A DNA stretch of 59,497 nt from SVQP01 sp045594445 (GCA_045594445.1 JAZNYL010000006.1:1-59497); one strand, 5' to 3'; positions 16,822 to 25,746 are shown, counted from the stretch's first letter. The notes: generated from the letters alone by a model not told the origin. Program-made: numbers and translations.

Positions 16822-17427
16822 ATGAAAATCGTACTTGCATCACACAATCCAAAAAAGATCAAGGAGCTGCGCGAGATTCTCGCCGCAGCAGAGCTTGACG
16901 CAGAAATTCTGTCTCTTGACGACGTTGGGTTGACCGACGAGATCGAAGAGGACGGCACCACCTTTGCCGAGAACGCGTTTATCAAGGCGCATGCGGCCGC
17001 AAAGAGCGGATATATCGGCGTGGGTGACGACTCGGGGCTTGAGGTGTACGCGCTGGACCGTGCTCCCGGCATTTACAGCGCACGCTATAGCGGAGAGCAC
17101 GGCGACGACGAGGCCAACAATCAGCTGCTGCTGCGCAATCTTGCAGACAAGCAGGACAGAAGCGGCGCGTTCGTCTGCTGCATTGCCTGCGTTTTCCCCG
17201 AGGATCTTTCAAAGGGATATTACTTTGAGGGCAGAACCGAGGGCGAGATCACACACGAATACAGAGGTGCGCACGGCTTTGGCTACGATCCGCTCTTCTA
17301 CTACCCGCCCATGGAGAAAACCTATGCCGAGATGACGGCAGAGGAGAAAAACGGCATCAGTCACCGCGGCAAGGCTATGCAGCTGCTGGTGAAATTTTTG
17401 GTGCAGCATGAAAATGGAGAACAATAA
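16822..17427 (+). CDS. rdgB: XTP/dITP diphosphatase (HAM1/RdgB family)
   Basis: This 201-residue pyrophosphatase removes deaminated purine nucleotides (XTP, dITP) from the pool before they enter nucleic acids. The N-terminus KIVLASHNPKKIKEL matches the family's SHNxxK nucleotide-binding motif. VGDDSGLEVYAL, YSGEHG and AHGFGYDPLF are the other hallmark segments. The ATG at 16822 is four bases after the ftsY stop. The ribosome binding site is poor, so coupling to ftsY is likely. An in-frame start inside ftsY would add an unrelated extension. Confidence 0.95.
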   Translation: MKIVLASHNPKKIKELREILAAAELDAEILSLDDVGLTDEIEEDGTTFAENAFIKAHAAAKSGYIGVGDDSGLEVYALDRAPGIYSARYSGEHGDDEANNQLLLRNLADKQDRSGAFVCCIACVFPEDLSKGYYFEGRTEGEITHEYRGAHGFGYDPLFYYPPMEKTYAEMTAEEKNGISHRGKAMQLLVKFLVQHENGEQ

Positions 17428-17431
17428 GACT

Positions 17432-17725
17432 ATGATTACAAGTAAGCAAAGAGCATATCTTCGCAGCCTTGCCACCGACCTGCCCACCATTATGCAGATC
17501 GGCAAGGGCGGACTTGGCGAGAATATGATCAAAACGTTTTCCGACGCGCTTGATGCCAGAGAGCTGATCAAGCTGGGCGTTTTGGATAACTGTGAATATA
17601 CCCCCAGAGAGGCAGCCGATGCGCTTGGCGAGGCGCTGGGTGCCGAGGTGTGCGGCGTGATCGGCAAAAAGATCATTTTGTACCGCCACTCCGAGAAAAA
17701 GAAGAATCGCATCGAGCTTCCTTAA
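17432..17725 (+). CDS. yhbY: YhbY/CRM-domain RNA-binding protein (YqeI-like)
   Basis: This 97-residue single CRM-domain protein is associated with pre-50S ribosomes in bacteria. It begins MITSKQRAYLRSLA and contains the family motif QIGKGGLGENMI, then YRHSEKKKNRIELP at the end. The start at 17432 fits the family N-terminus, with GGAG about 12 bases upstream. An in-frame start at 17408, inside rdgB, is the alternative. It lies between rdgB and nadD, as in many Firmicutes (yqeI-nadD-yqeK-yqeL). Confidence 0.92.
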   Translation: MITSKQRAYLRSLATDLPTIMQIGKGGLGENMIKTFSDALDARELIKLGVLDNCEYTPREAADALGEALGAEVCGVIGKKIILYRHSEKKKNRIELP

Positions 17726-17727
17726 GT

Positions 17728-18330
17728 ATGCTGCGTATCGGTATTTACGGAGGCACGTTTTCCCCCGTGCACCAAGGCCACGTAGCGGCGGCTAAAGCGT
17801 TTATGGAGCAGATGTGGCTGGACGTGTTATACGTCATTCCCACAGGCGTGACGCCGCATAAGCAAATGGACGGTGAGGTCACGGCAGCCGAGAGACTGCG
17901 CATGTGCGAGCTTGCATTCTCGGACGTGGAGGGTGTGATCGTCAGCGATATGGAGATCAGACGAGAGGGCAAAAGCTTTACGGTGGACACCCTGCAGGCA
18001 CTTTCGGGTGACGACCGCCGCCTGTTTTTGCTTCTGGGCACGGATATGATGCTCACGCTTGGCTCATGGCGCTCGCCCGAGCGCATCTTTGATTTGTGCT
18101 ATCCCGTCTATATCCGCCGCGAGAGCGACAAGGCGTTGGACGAGGAGATCGTGCAAAAGATCGCGGAATACAACCAAGCCTACGGTAAGGTGGTGCGCAG
18201 GATCGTGTCCGACCCCATCGAGGTCAGCTCAACAGAGGTCAGAGAGCGCATTCGTGCAGGGCAGAGCATCGAAGGCCTTGTGCCCGCGCGCGTGGCTGCA
18301 TATATAGAGGAAAACGGATTATATTTATGA
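17728..18330 (+). CDS. nadD: Nicotinate-nucleotide adenylyltransferase
   Basis: This 200-residue enzyme transfers AMP from ATP to nicotinate mononucleotide in NAD synthesis. The nucleotidyltransferase motif GTFSPVHQGH lies at residues 9-18, and SSTEVRERIRAG (near 166) is the C-terminal ATP-binding signature. The ATG is two bases after the yhbY stop. The frame extends upstream through yhbY, but only the 17728 start gives the family N-terminus LRIGIYGGTF. The stop overlaps yqeK by four bases (ATGA). Confidence 0.96.
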   Translation: MLRIGIYGGTFSPVHQGHVAAAKAFMEQMWLDVLYVIPTGVTPHKQMDGEVTAAERLRMCELAFSDVEGVIVSDMEIRREGKSFTVDTLQALSGDDRRLFLLLGTDMMLTLGSWRSPERIFDLCYPVYIRRESDKALDEEIVQKIAEYNQAYGKVVRRIVSDPIEVSSTEVRERIRAGQSIEGLVPARVAAYIEENGLYL

Positions 18331-18965
18331 GAGAATACAACCAAAGCGAAATTTTGACGCTGCGCAAGCGCGTCATGGCGGATATGTCCGAAAAGCGTGC
18401 GCGGCACACGCTGGCCGTTGAACAAATGGCAGCAAGATTGGCAGCGCTCTATTGCCCCGAGAAGGAGCAGGTGCTGCGCGTTGCGGCGCTGTTGCACGAC
18501 GTGACCAAGGAGTGGAAGACCGATCGCCACGTGGCGTTTCTGACCGAGCGTGGCGTGGAGGTAAGTGCGCTTGACGTGGCAGCCCCCAAGACGCTGCACG
18601 CAAGAACGGCCGCGCTGCTCATTCCCGAGGAGTTTGTGGAGTTTGCCGATCCCGAGGTGATCTCTGCGGTACGCTTTCACACCACGGGCAGGGAAGGCAT
18701 GACGCTCTGCGAGCAGATCGTGTACCTTGCCGACTATATCGACGAGTCGCGCACCTTCCCCGATTGCGTCACCTTGCGTCATGCATTCTGGGATGCAGAG
18801 CCCGAGAAAATGCCTGAAGACGCGCGCCGGGAGCACCTTTCTCGCGTGCTGGTGCAGTCGTTTGACATGACCATCGTGGGACTTTTGGAGGACGGCGCAC
18901 CCGTCAGTCCGGACACGTTTTGTGCCAGAAACAGTCTGATTTTGCAACTGAGAATTGAAAAATAA
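18327..18965 (+). CDS. yqeK: HD-domain symmetrical Ap4A hydrolase YqeK
   Basis: This 212-residue HD-domain protein matches the YqeK family, which cleaves diadenosine tetraphosphate to ADP. Metal ligands are seen in RHTLAVEQMAARLA, the HD pair in AALLHDVTKEW (near residue 55), then LHARTAALL, RFHTTG and YLADYIDESR. It overlaps nadD by four bases. The C-terminus (LILQLRIEK) extends a little past the domain and runs close to the rsfS ribosome binding site. Confidence 0.93.
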   Translation: MREYNQSEILTLRKRVMADMSEKRARHTLAVEQMAARLAALYCPEKEQVLRVAALLHDVTKEWKTDRHVAFLTERGVEVSALDVAAPKTLHARTAALLIPEEFVEFADPEVISAVRFHTTGREGMTLCEQIVYLADYIDESRTFPDCVTLRHAFWDAEPEKMPEDARREHLSRVLVQSFDMTIVGLLEDGAPVSPDTFCARNSLILQLRIEK

Positions 18966-18990
18966 ACCGAAAATTGAAAGGAATACACAC

Positions 18991-19362
18991 ATGGAAGAGA
19001 TCCTGAACAATGAAAACGCAAAGAAGCCCTCGCTGGTCGGTGCAACCCCTCTGCAGCTGGCAGAAGCCATTGCCGAGATTTTAGAGGACACCAGAGCCAA
19101 GGACGTCAAGATCGTAGAGATCAAGGAAAAGACCGACATCGCGGATTATTTCGTGCTGGCAAACGGTACCTCCTCCACGCACGTCAAGGCGCTGGCAGGT
19201 GAGGTCGAGTTTAAGATGGAGGAGAGAGAGATCAAGGCCGAGGCCGTTGAGGGCAGAGGCAACAACTCCTGGATCGTGCTGGACTACAGCCACGTTATCG
19301 TGCACGTGTTCAGCCGCGAGGCAAGAGAATTCTACGATTTGGACAGACTGTACGGAGACTGA
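18991..19362 (+). CDS. rsfS: Ribosomal silencing factor RsfS
   Basis: This 123-residue protein binds L14 and blocks subunit joining when cells starve. The core runs from AEAIAEILEDTRAKDVKIVEI through DYFVLANGTSSTHVKALAGEV to WIVLDYSHVIVHVFSREAREFYDLDRLYGD, the typical RsfS C-terminus. The start at 18991 has GAAAGG nine bases upstream. A short N-terminal extension rich in Asn and Lys precedes the domain. It is the last gene of the housekeeping run. No terminator hairpin is visible before the next promoter. Confidence 0.95.
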   Translation: MEEILNNENAKKPSLVGATPLQLAEAIAEILEDTRAKDVKIVEIKEKTDIADYFVLANGTSSTHVKALAGEVEFKMEEREIKAEAVEGRGNNSWIVLDYSHVIVHVFSREAREFYDLDRLYGD

Positions 19363-19409
19363 TTCCGAGTCATTCACAAAATATTAACAAACGTTTTTTG
19401 GCGAAAATC

Positions 19410-19434
19410 GGAACGAAAACACATTTTTCCCGAC
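19410..19434 (+). promoter_or_regulatory. ECF-sigma-like promoter for the three-gene membrane cluster
   Basis: GGAAC (19410-19414) is followed after 16 bases by CGAC (19431-19434) and then TGTATAGATAGAAG. The AAC core and a CG-rich -10 at this spacing are typical of extracytoplasmic-function sigma factors. The same arrangement, including the downstream bases, recurs at 29897-29935. Confidence 0.6.
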
Positions 19435-19482
19435 TGTATAGATAGAAGCCCCCAACCGTTTGATGATTTGGAGGAAATGTCT

Positions 19483-21027
19483 ATGAAGAAAAATATCACA
19501 GCCATAATCAAGAGCATGACGGCAGGCGCGACAGCAATTTTGCTATGCGTCCTTGCCGTCATGCCTTCTTTTGCAGCCATTGAGCCACCCATGGGACTTG
19601 GCGGCAACGAGCCGGGCGGCGTGATGGTGGTGGACGGCAAAACCGATCTGGCTCTTGAGGGTGCGGAGCTTACGTTTGATATTTCCGACCTGCCCGACGG
19701 CGTGATGGATGATGCCGAGCAGCTGCTTACATACGGTGCGCAGGTAAGGGCAACGTACACGCTGTATAACCCCACCGACCGGACCGTGACAGAGCAGCTG
19801 GCCACGCCGCTTCGCTGCTATCCGTATTTTGATCAGACCGAGGATGAGAATGCCGATGCGTATAAATTCACGGTGGAGATCAACGGTCAGAAGACCCAAA
19901 CCAAGCAGCGTCATACCTATTATTCCGACCCGTATTACTACGTGCAAGGCCTGGCCGGTGACACGCAGCATCTTGCAAACGAACTTGCGTATCTGTCGGC
20001 CGAGTGCGCAGCAAATCCCGTGCTGCAGCCCGACGCACCCGTTTACGTATATACGTATCTTGCCGCCCTTGATGCAAAGGATGCAGAGGATAAAAACTTT
20101 GAGGTCAGCGGCAGCGTCAAGGCCGATCCCGATACGTGTGCCGTGCTGACTGCCGGTCTTTTGGTCACAGAGGTGCAAGGAGTCACGGCAACTCTGTATA
20201 GACACGTTTACATGAGTGATGAGCTTACGGTCTGCTTTGTCGGAGAGGATGCAGGCGAGATTGATTGGACGGTCAGTGATCATGAAGGAAACGAGGGCGA
20301 TGTCAAAGTGACACTGACCTCGCGCCAAAGCATAACTCTTTATGAGTTTGTGATGCAGGGGTACGATCCTGAGTGCGGTGCGTCCGAGCAGGATTATTTC
20401 CTTGCCGTGATGGCGTACGCGGATCTGAAGCGAGAACAGGACTCTGCCTTTATCCGCTTTGGAGATGCGATGGCCCTTGAGCCTTACCATCTCATTCCCT
20501 GGCAGCTCTTTGACGTAACGCTTGCTCCGGGTGAGCGCGTGAGTGTGACCGTGACTGCGCCCATTTATCCGTGCATACACGATTATTATCATCCGCCCGT
20601 TTATACCTACGCCTTTGCCATGACGCAGGACGATGCATGGAGCTCTTGCGGCACAACGCGCGTCCGCGTGATCACGGATCTGCTGCTTAGCAGACGTGAA
20701 AGAATGCTCCCCGAGATCGGCGAGTACACCGAATCGGAGGATGGATATACCTGGGAAGGGCAGGGGGATTTTCACTATTTTGTCTTTTCGATCTGCGAGA
20801 GTGAAAGACCGCGTGACACGTCGCTCCCCATTATTGTACTTGCAGGGCTGTTCATGATCGCGGTGCTGTTCGTGATCTTCGTGCTGCCCGTATTGATCGT
20901 GATTGCGGTGATTGTGCTGATCGTTTTGTTGATCCTGCGCGCCAAAAAGCGCAAGAAGAAACGGATGGCAGAGCAGAGTGATGCGCCGCCGAAGGAGCAG
21001 GAAAAGGAGAAAAACGATGAAGAGTAA
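19483..21027 (+). CDS. Membrane-anchored extracytoplasmic protein, paralogue 1 of 3 (unknown function)
   Basis: I do not recognise a named family. The 514-residue protein has a Sec signal peptide (cleavage probably after MPSFA), an exported region of about 420 residues, then a long hydrophobic segment (about 446-483) and a Lys/Arg-rich cytosolic tail. It would therefore be an outward-facing single-pass protein. Shared with the two following genes are AIEPP after the signal, YNPTDRTV, PVYVYTY, and the central motif GASEQDYFLAVMAY (near 299). GGAGG lies eight bases before the ATG. An ECF-type promoter precedes it. The next gene starts inside its last codons. Confidence 0.85.
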   Translation: MKKNITAIIKSMTAGATAILLCVLAVMPSFAAIEPPMGLGGNEPGGVMVVDGKTDLALEGAELTFDISDLPDGVMDDAEQLLTYGAQVRATYTLYNPTDRTVTEQLATPLRCYPYFDQTEDENADAYKFTVEINGQKTQTKQRHTYYSDPYYYVQGLAGDTQHLANELAYLSAECAANPVLQPDAPVYVYTYLAALDAKDAEDKNFEVSGSVKADPDTCAVLTAGLLVTEVQGVTATLYRHVYMSDELTVCFVGEDAGEIDWTVSDHEGNEGDVKVTLTSRQSITLYEFVMQGYDPECGASEQDYFLAVMAYADLKREQDSAFIRFGDAMALEPYHLIPWQLFDVTLAPGERVSVTVTAPIYPCIHDYYHPPVYTYAFAMTQDDAWSSCGTTRVRVITDLLLSRRERMLPEIGEYTESEDGYTWEGQGDFHYFVFSICESERPRDTSLPIIVLAGLFMIAVLFVIFVLPVLIVIAVIVLIVLLILRAKKRKKKRMAEQSDAPPKEQEKEKNDEE

Positions 21028-22543
21028 GCAAATCAAAGCGGCTTTCACGGCTCTCTTAGCCGCACTTCTGTGCCTGCTTGCCATCCTGCCTGCGTCTGCC
21101 ATGACGCCCATTGAGCCGGACGGTGCAGTTCCGCATTTTTCGCTGTATCCCGAGGGCGGGAGCAGCCCGCTTTGCATCCGTTCGCTGGACGTGACCTGGG
21201 AGATCGGTCAAGCCCCCATGGATTGGTATCGTGAGGAGGACTTTGCCGCTTTTTTGGAATTTCAGCCGCGCGTGATTGCTAAGTACGTGTTGGAAAATCC
21301 CACCGATCAGACTGTTTTGGAGGGCATGTATCTGCCCCTGTCGCAAACGCCCGAGTACACCACGTTTGAGGTATCCGTATCTCGGATCGCGCAAGCGAGC
21401 AAGATCACGCTGGGAGAGAATGAGATCACGCCAAAGATCCGTTATGCATACGCGTCCGAGGCGCAGAATCGCTACGATCATATCGTTTATGAAAACGACG
21501 GTACCATGCAGGTGCTGCAGGCAGAAACGGTTGCCAATCTGGGCGCCACGCCGCTGCCTGCCGACACGCCCGTGACGGTATATTCCTACGTTCCGAGAAA
21601 GGAGATCAAGCAAAACAGCGGCTCTCAAATGCTGGATTGCCGCGTGCAGGTCACAAAAAGCAGCCCGTTGGTGTTTATCCCGGGCATGTGGAGCTATGAG
21701 GCCAAGCCGGGCGTCAGCGGTACTTATGTGGAGCTTGGCGGTTACGTGGACTATGGCGAAGTGATATACCTGTATGCCATCGGAGAGGGAGAGCCCTTGG
21801 TGGACTCCTGGAAGGTGGGCAGATTCAGTGCCAAGGACGAAATGATCTGCCAAGGCAAGCAGGTTACCACGCTTGGCGAGCTTGCCATGCAGTATTATGA
21901 GAAGGATTCGGGAATTTCCGAGCAGGATTGGTACTGTGCCGTCAATGCCATGCTGCAAAAGCAGAGAGTGGAAGGAACTTGCGTGGTCAGCGATACCGCG
22001 CGGGTGGGCTGGGACGTGCGCACGCTTTTGCAGCCTATGCTGCATTATGAAATAGAGCTTGCACCGCACACGACTGCGGAGCATACTGTCGAAATGCTTG
22101 CATATCCGGGGCAATGGCCGTCGGGCAGCAGGAAATTCACACTCGGCACGTGGTGCTTGGTGCCTCCCGCGCCCGGAACGTTCGCAGACGTGGGGGAGAT
22201 CTCCCTGCATATCCTGACTCCGCTCTATATGGTGGAGGTCAGCTATTATCATACCCATGCCAAAGGGGATTACGAGCAAACCGAGCAGGGCTATTTTATG
22301 AGGATAGAGCCAAGCACACCCATCGTGCGGTTTACGCTGAGTAATAATGAGGATGTGACCACGGCCTCCTGGATGTTTGACGGTGTGCTGGAGATCGCGT
22401 GTATTCTGCTTCCCATGCTTGTCATCGGCGCTGTGATTGCACTGCTTGTACTGCTGCATGAACGCAGATCGCTGGCAAGATACACTGCCAAAAAAGCAGC
22501 AAGGGAAGCAACAGAGAAAGCAGAGAAGGGAGAAGAGAAATGA
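21017..22543 (+). CDS. Membrane-anchored extracytoplasmic protein, paralogue 2 of 3 (unknown function)
   Basis: No named family is recognised. The 508-residue protein has a signal peptide ending ILPASA, then PIEPDG, an exported domain of about 420 residues, one membrane segment (about 458-482) and a charged tail (ARYTAKKAAREATEKAEK). It shares with its neighbours ENPTDQTV, PVTVYSYVP, TTLGELAMQYYEKDSG and GISEQDWYCAVNAML (near 298). The start at 21017 overlaps the previous gene by 11 bases with AAAGGAGA seven bases upstream, so the two are coupled. Its stop overlaps the third paralogue by four bases. Confidence 0.85.
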   Translation: MKSKQIKAAFTALLAALLCLLAILPASAMTPIEPDGAVPHFSLYPEGGSSPLCIRSLDVTWEIGQAPMDWYREEDFAAFLEFQPRVIAKYVLENPTDQTVLEGMYLPLSQTPEYTTFEVSVSRIAQASKITLGENEITPKIRYAYASEAQNRYDHIVYENDGTMQVLQAETVANLGATPLPADTPVTVYSYVPRKEIKQNSGSQMLDCRVQVTKSSPLVFIPGMWSYEAKPGVSGTYVELGGYVDYGEVIYLYAIGEGEPLVDSWKVGRFSAKDEMICQGKQVTTLGELAMQYYEKDSGISEQDWYCAVNAMLQKQRVEGTCVVSDTARVGWDVRTLLQPMLHYEIELAPHTTAEHTVEMLAYPGQWPSGSRKFTLGTWCLVPPAPGTFADVGEISLHILTPLYMVEVSYYHTHAKGDYEQTEQGYFMRIEPSTPIVRFTLSNNEDVTTASWMFDGVLEIACILLPMLVIGAVIALLVLLHERRSLARYTAKKAAREATEKAEKGEEK

Positions 22544-24087
22544 AATGTACGATCAAAAGACTGTCTGGTATTGCGGCACTCTGCATTTTGCTTTGCGCCT
22601 TGGCCGTCCTGCCTGCGTCTGCCATGTCGGCCATAGAGCCCGATCCCGGTATAGACGTCTTTGGTGTCTTTCCAAAGGGGCGCAAGAGCCAACTGCGCTT
22701 GGACAGTCTGACGCTGACCTACGATATTTCCGAGCTGCCTGCAGATGAATTTGACCAATCGGAGCTTTTGGAAAAGTATTCCTCAACGCTGCGCCTGGAC
22801 TATACCTTTTCCAATCCCACCGACACCGAGCAAACGGTGAAAATGCTGTTTGCCGCAGCCAATCTGCCCTCGTATGCAGAGGGGAGCAGCACGAGCGCAC
22901 AGCGCACCGCACTTTACACGGTCGAGCTGGACGGCGAGCGTATCACGCCCGAGCTGCGTCACGTATGGACGTCCTTTCCGCAGGGCTATCGGACCGGCTA
23001 TAACGGCTACGATCCCCGTGAGTACGCAGGGAATCTGCGCGATTCCTATGCAGAGCACGCATTTTTCTCACCCGATCTGCCTGTGACGGTGTATACCTAT
23101 CAGCCCTATTCCGAGCTTGATGCGGACGGGTACTTTTATTACGACATGACCGCTCCCTTTGAGTACGACGCATCCCGCACGCTGATCTTTTCCGAGCGTA
23201 ACGTCAGCGTTCGCGAGGAAAACGGAACGCCAAAGTTGCGCGTGCGCGTCTGGGAGGATTCGCTTGTGACGCTGTACGTGCTGGGTGAGGATATCGGAGA
23301 AGTCAATTGGAAGTTGACCGATGACGGCAAACGGGTAGAAGGCGGCGGTGCACGTGTGGTTGACAAGAAAAGCACCACCTTTGGCGAGCTTGCCATGAGC
23401 GAGTACGACCCGGATGCGGGCGTTTCCGAGCACGATTGGTACAACGCCGTGCTGGACATGATGGACTATTGCCACATGGAGGACAGCTGCCTGCTGGGAT
23501 ATAACAAAAGTACAGGGTCAAAAGAATCCGTGGAACTGGATGTCTCCTCCAACCTGCAAGGCTTTCTGACCTACGACGTCACGCTGGGTGCGGGCGAGAG
23601 CACGGTCAATTCCATCACCTTGCCGGTCTATCCCGACGTGATGGAATATTACAGCCCCAAGGTGGCCACCTTCACCTATCATTTCCACGGCAGCTCCGAT
23701 TGGAAATCGGTGGGGAAGTACACGGTCAGAATCGATACAAAGCTCAAGATCATGACCGACGAGAGAAACAGCCTCTCTGTTGATAACTACAAAAAGGATT
23801 GGAAGGGGTACACGCTGCCCGAGCGCTCCACGCCCAAGAGCGGCGTTTACTACGTGACGCTGTGCAAGTGGAAAAATCCAATCGAGACAAGCGGCTTTGC
23901 ATTTATTTGGTTTCTGTTTTTGTTCTTCGTCCTGCCCGTGCTGCTGGTAATTCTGGGCGCGGTGGTGGCGATCGTGCTTGTGATCGTCCTGATCCTTCTC
24001 TTCAGACGCCTGATCCGAGGCAAAGGGAAAAAGAAGGAAGAGCCGAGGAGCGACGACGCACCCGATGAGAAAACGGATGAAGGTTAG
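22540..24087 (+). CDS. Membrane-anchored extracytoplasmic protein, paralogue 3 of 3 (unknown function)
   Basis: No named family is recognised. The 515-residue protein has a signal peptide (ending VLPASA), AIEPDP just after it, an exported region, a hydrophobic segment (about 453-490) and a basic/acidic tail. Shared landmarks are SNPTDTEQTV, PVTVYTYQP, TTFGELAMSEYDPDAG and GVSEHDWYNAVLDMM (near 294). It overlaps paralogue 2 by ATGA. Equal lengths, the same topology and strict coupling suggest the three are made in fixed ratio and may form a hetero-oligomer in the membrane. That is inference only. Confidence 0.85.
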   Translation: MKCTIKRLSGIAALCILLCALAVLPASAMSAIEPDPGIDVFGVFPKGRKSQLRLDSLTLTYDISELPADEFDQSELLEKYSSTLRLDYTFSNPTDTEQTVKMLFAAANLPSYAEGSSTSAQRTALYTVELDGERITPELRHVWTSFPQGYRTGYNGYDPREYAGNLRDSYAEHAFFSPDLPVTVYTYQPYSELDADGYFYYDMTAPFEYDASRTLIFSERNVSVREENGTPKLRVRVWEDSLVTLYVLGEDIGEVNWKLTDDGKRVEGGGARVVDKKSTTFGELAMSEYDPDAGVSEHDWYNAVLDMMDYCHMEDSCLLGYNKSTGSKESVELDVSSNLQGFLTYDVTLGAGESTVNSITLPVYPDVMEYYSPKVATFTYHFHGSSDWKSVGKYTVRIDTKLKIMTDERNSLSVDNYKKDWKGYTLPERSTPKSGVYYVTLCKWKNPIETSGFAFIWFLFLFFVLPVLLVILGAVVAIVLVIVLILLFRRLIRGKGKKKEEPRSDDAPDEKTDEG

Positions 24088-24130
24088 TGGATACAGGGGC
24101 GTGCTTCTTTCGTTTTGACTGTGCGAAAGC

Positions 24131-24180
24131 GCAGAAAAACACAGAACAGCACAGAACAACACAGAACAACACAGAACAAC
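24131..24180 (+). repeat. Five 10-bp tandem repeats (ACAGAACAAC type)
   Basis: Five consecutive 10-base units, the last three identical (ACAGAACAAC), end 11 bases before the -35 box of the next gene. The 10-base period equals about one helical turn. It could be a spacer, a repeated protein-binding site or a variable-number tract. Confidence 0.8.
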
Positions 24181-24191
24181 GCCAATACGAC

Positions 24192-24220
24192 TTGACAATT
24201 GCGATACAAAATGGTAGAAT
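24192..24220 (+). promoter_or_regulatory. SigA-type promoter of lipoprotein gene at 24256
   Basis: TTGACA (24192-24197) and TAGAAT (24215-24220) are separated by 17 bases. Confidence 0.75.
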
Positions 24221-24255
24221 ATAGATAATTCTAATTTTAAAGAGAGGTTTTGACA

Positions 24256-25746
24256 ATGAGAATCAAGCTCTTATGTGTTCTTCTTGGCGTGCTGATGCTG
24301 CTTTCCGTGTTTGCTGCCTGCACAGACGCACCCGACCAGGGAGAGACCCAGACCAACGGTGACGGCTCCGGCGCTGTGACCGAAGAGGAAACGTATTGGA
24401 TGAATCCCGAGCTGGACCCCAGTAAGCTGAGCGTCAGCCTGCAGGGCCAGGAGGTCAACATTTTGTCGTATAACAAATACGATATCAGCCCCGAGGAAAA
24501 CTCCTCCGATCCCCTTGAGGACGCCGTTTACAGAAGAGACGACAAGCTCAAGGCCGAGCTGGGTATTGAATTCAACAACCAGTATGAGCCCGATTTCAAC
24601 ATCATCGCCACCAGCGTCAAGAACGACGTTACTGCAGGCACGGGCGAATATCACATCGTATATCAGCACATGATCGACGGTGCGCGCAACCTCGCCCTTG
24701 GTAACTATCTGTATAACCTGGCCGAGCTGGAATACGTCAACTTTGATAACGTATGGTGGGACCAGGACTGCAAAAAGGGCTTTGTGATCGGCGATAGCAT
24801 GATGATGGTGTGCGGCGACCTGCTGCCCTCTACCATGCTGATCACGGCTGCCGTGCTGTTTAACAAAAACCTGTTTGAGCAAAACAGCTGGGATTATCCT
24901 TACGAGGATGCAAGAGAGGGCACCTGGACGCTGGACGATATGCTGGAGCTGACCAAGGATCAGACGCAAGACCTCAACGGTGACGGTAAGGTCTTCCATG
25001 ACGACGACTTTTTCGGCGTGACCTCCTGGGCTGCGGATGCTGACTTCAACCTGTACTTCGGCACGGGCGCAACCATGTTCTCCTACGATGAGGACCACCT
25101 ACCCGTATTTGATCCCGATACCGACAGACTGCAAACCATTTACGACAAGATTTACGAGCTGCTGATCACGCAGAACGCGTTCCACGTAACCTGGGCGCAG
25201 TATAATGCGGATAGCGGCATGTATAACAAGACCATCGACGTATTCAGAGACGGCAGAGCACTGTTCTTCCCGACCTATCTGTCCACCACCACCGCTTTGC
25301 GCGACATGGTGGATGATTACGGCATCCTGCCCAACCCCAAGTATGACGAAAAGCAGGAGGATTACCTCGGCTTTGTCAACGGCAGCGCAAGCATGGCGTG
25401 CGTACCCAGCAGCTTGAGCGATGCAAACCTGGAGGTTGCCGGCTTTATGCTGGAGGCTCTGGCATCTTCTTCCTACACCATGACCACCCACACCCTGTAC
25501 GAGGTGGTTGCAAAGTCCAAGAACGCGCGTGACCCCGAATCTGCCGAAATGGTGGATATCATCATTCGTCACAAGGTATTTGACTTTGGTTATTCGCACT
25601 TCTCCGGTGACAATTATCCTTGCTTCAACATCGCGCAGACCGCGCTTGAGACCAACAAGACCTCGATTGTCAGAGATATCACCAACTCCGAGAGAAAAAC
25701 CAGAAACGAGCTCAAGAAGATTCTGAGAGCTTACGGCTACGATTGA
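24256..25746 (+). CDS. Extracellular solute-binding-type lipoprotein, paralogue 1
   Basis: The 496-residue lipoprotein has a short signal and lipobox FAAC with the acylated cysteine at residue 22, then an acidic linker. The rest resembles family-1 extracellular solute-binding proteins of ABC sugar importers: WWDQDCKKGF, AVLFNKNLFEQ, GTWTLDDMLELTKD, and DGRALFFPTYLS...YGILPNPKYDEKQEDY. A calcium-loop-like motif DLNGDGKV is near residue 239. The start is ATG at 24256, with AGAGAGG eight bases upstream. It has its own promoter and a 3' hairpin, so it is monocistronic. No permease or ATPase gene is adjacent, so the ligand is unknown and a non-transport role is possible. Confidence 0.85.
   Translation: MRIKLLCVLLGVLMLLSVFAACTDAPDQGETQTNGDGSGAVTEEETYWMNPELDPSKLSVSLQGQEVNILSYNKYDISPEENSSDPLEDAVYRRDDKLKAELGIEFNNQYEPDFNIIATSVKNDVTAGTGEYHIVYQHMIDGARNLALGNYLYNLAELEYVNFDNVWWDQDCKKGFVIGDSMMMVCGDLLPSTMLITAAVLFNKNLFEQNSWDYPYEDAREGTWTLDDMLELTKDQTQDLNGDGKVFHDDDFFGVTSWAADADFNLYFGTGATMFSYDEDHLPVFDPDTDRLQTIYDKIYELLITQNAFHVTWAQYNADSGMYNKTIDVFRDGRALFFPTYLSTTTALRDMVDDYGILPNPKYDEKQEDYLGFVNGSASMACVPSSLSDANLEVAGFMLEALASSSYTMTTHTLYEVVAKSKNARDPESAEMVDIIIRHKVFDFGYSHFSGDNYPCFNIAQTALETNKTSIVRDITNSERKTRNELKKILRAYGYD

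Noticed and set aside
24131..24180. CRISPR or insertion-sequence end
   Set aside because: Units of 10 bases without spacers, no inverted repeats or transposase nearby.
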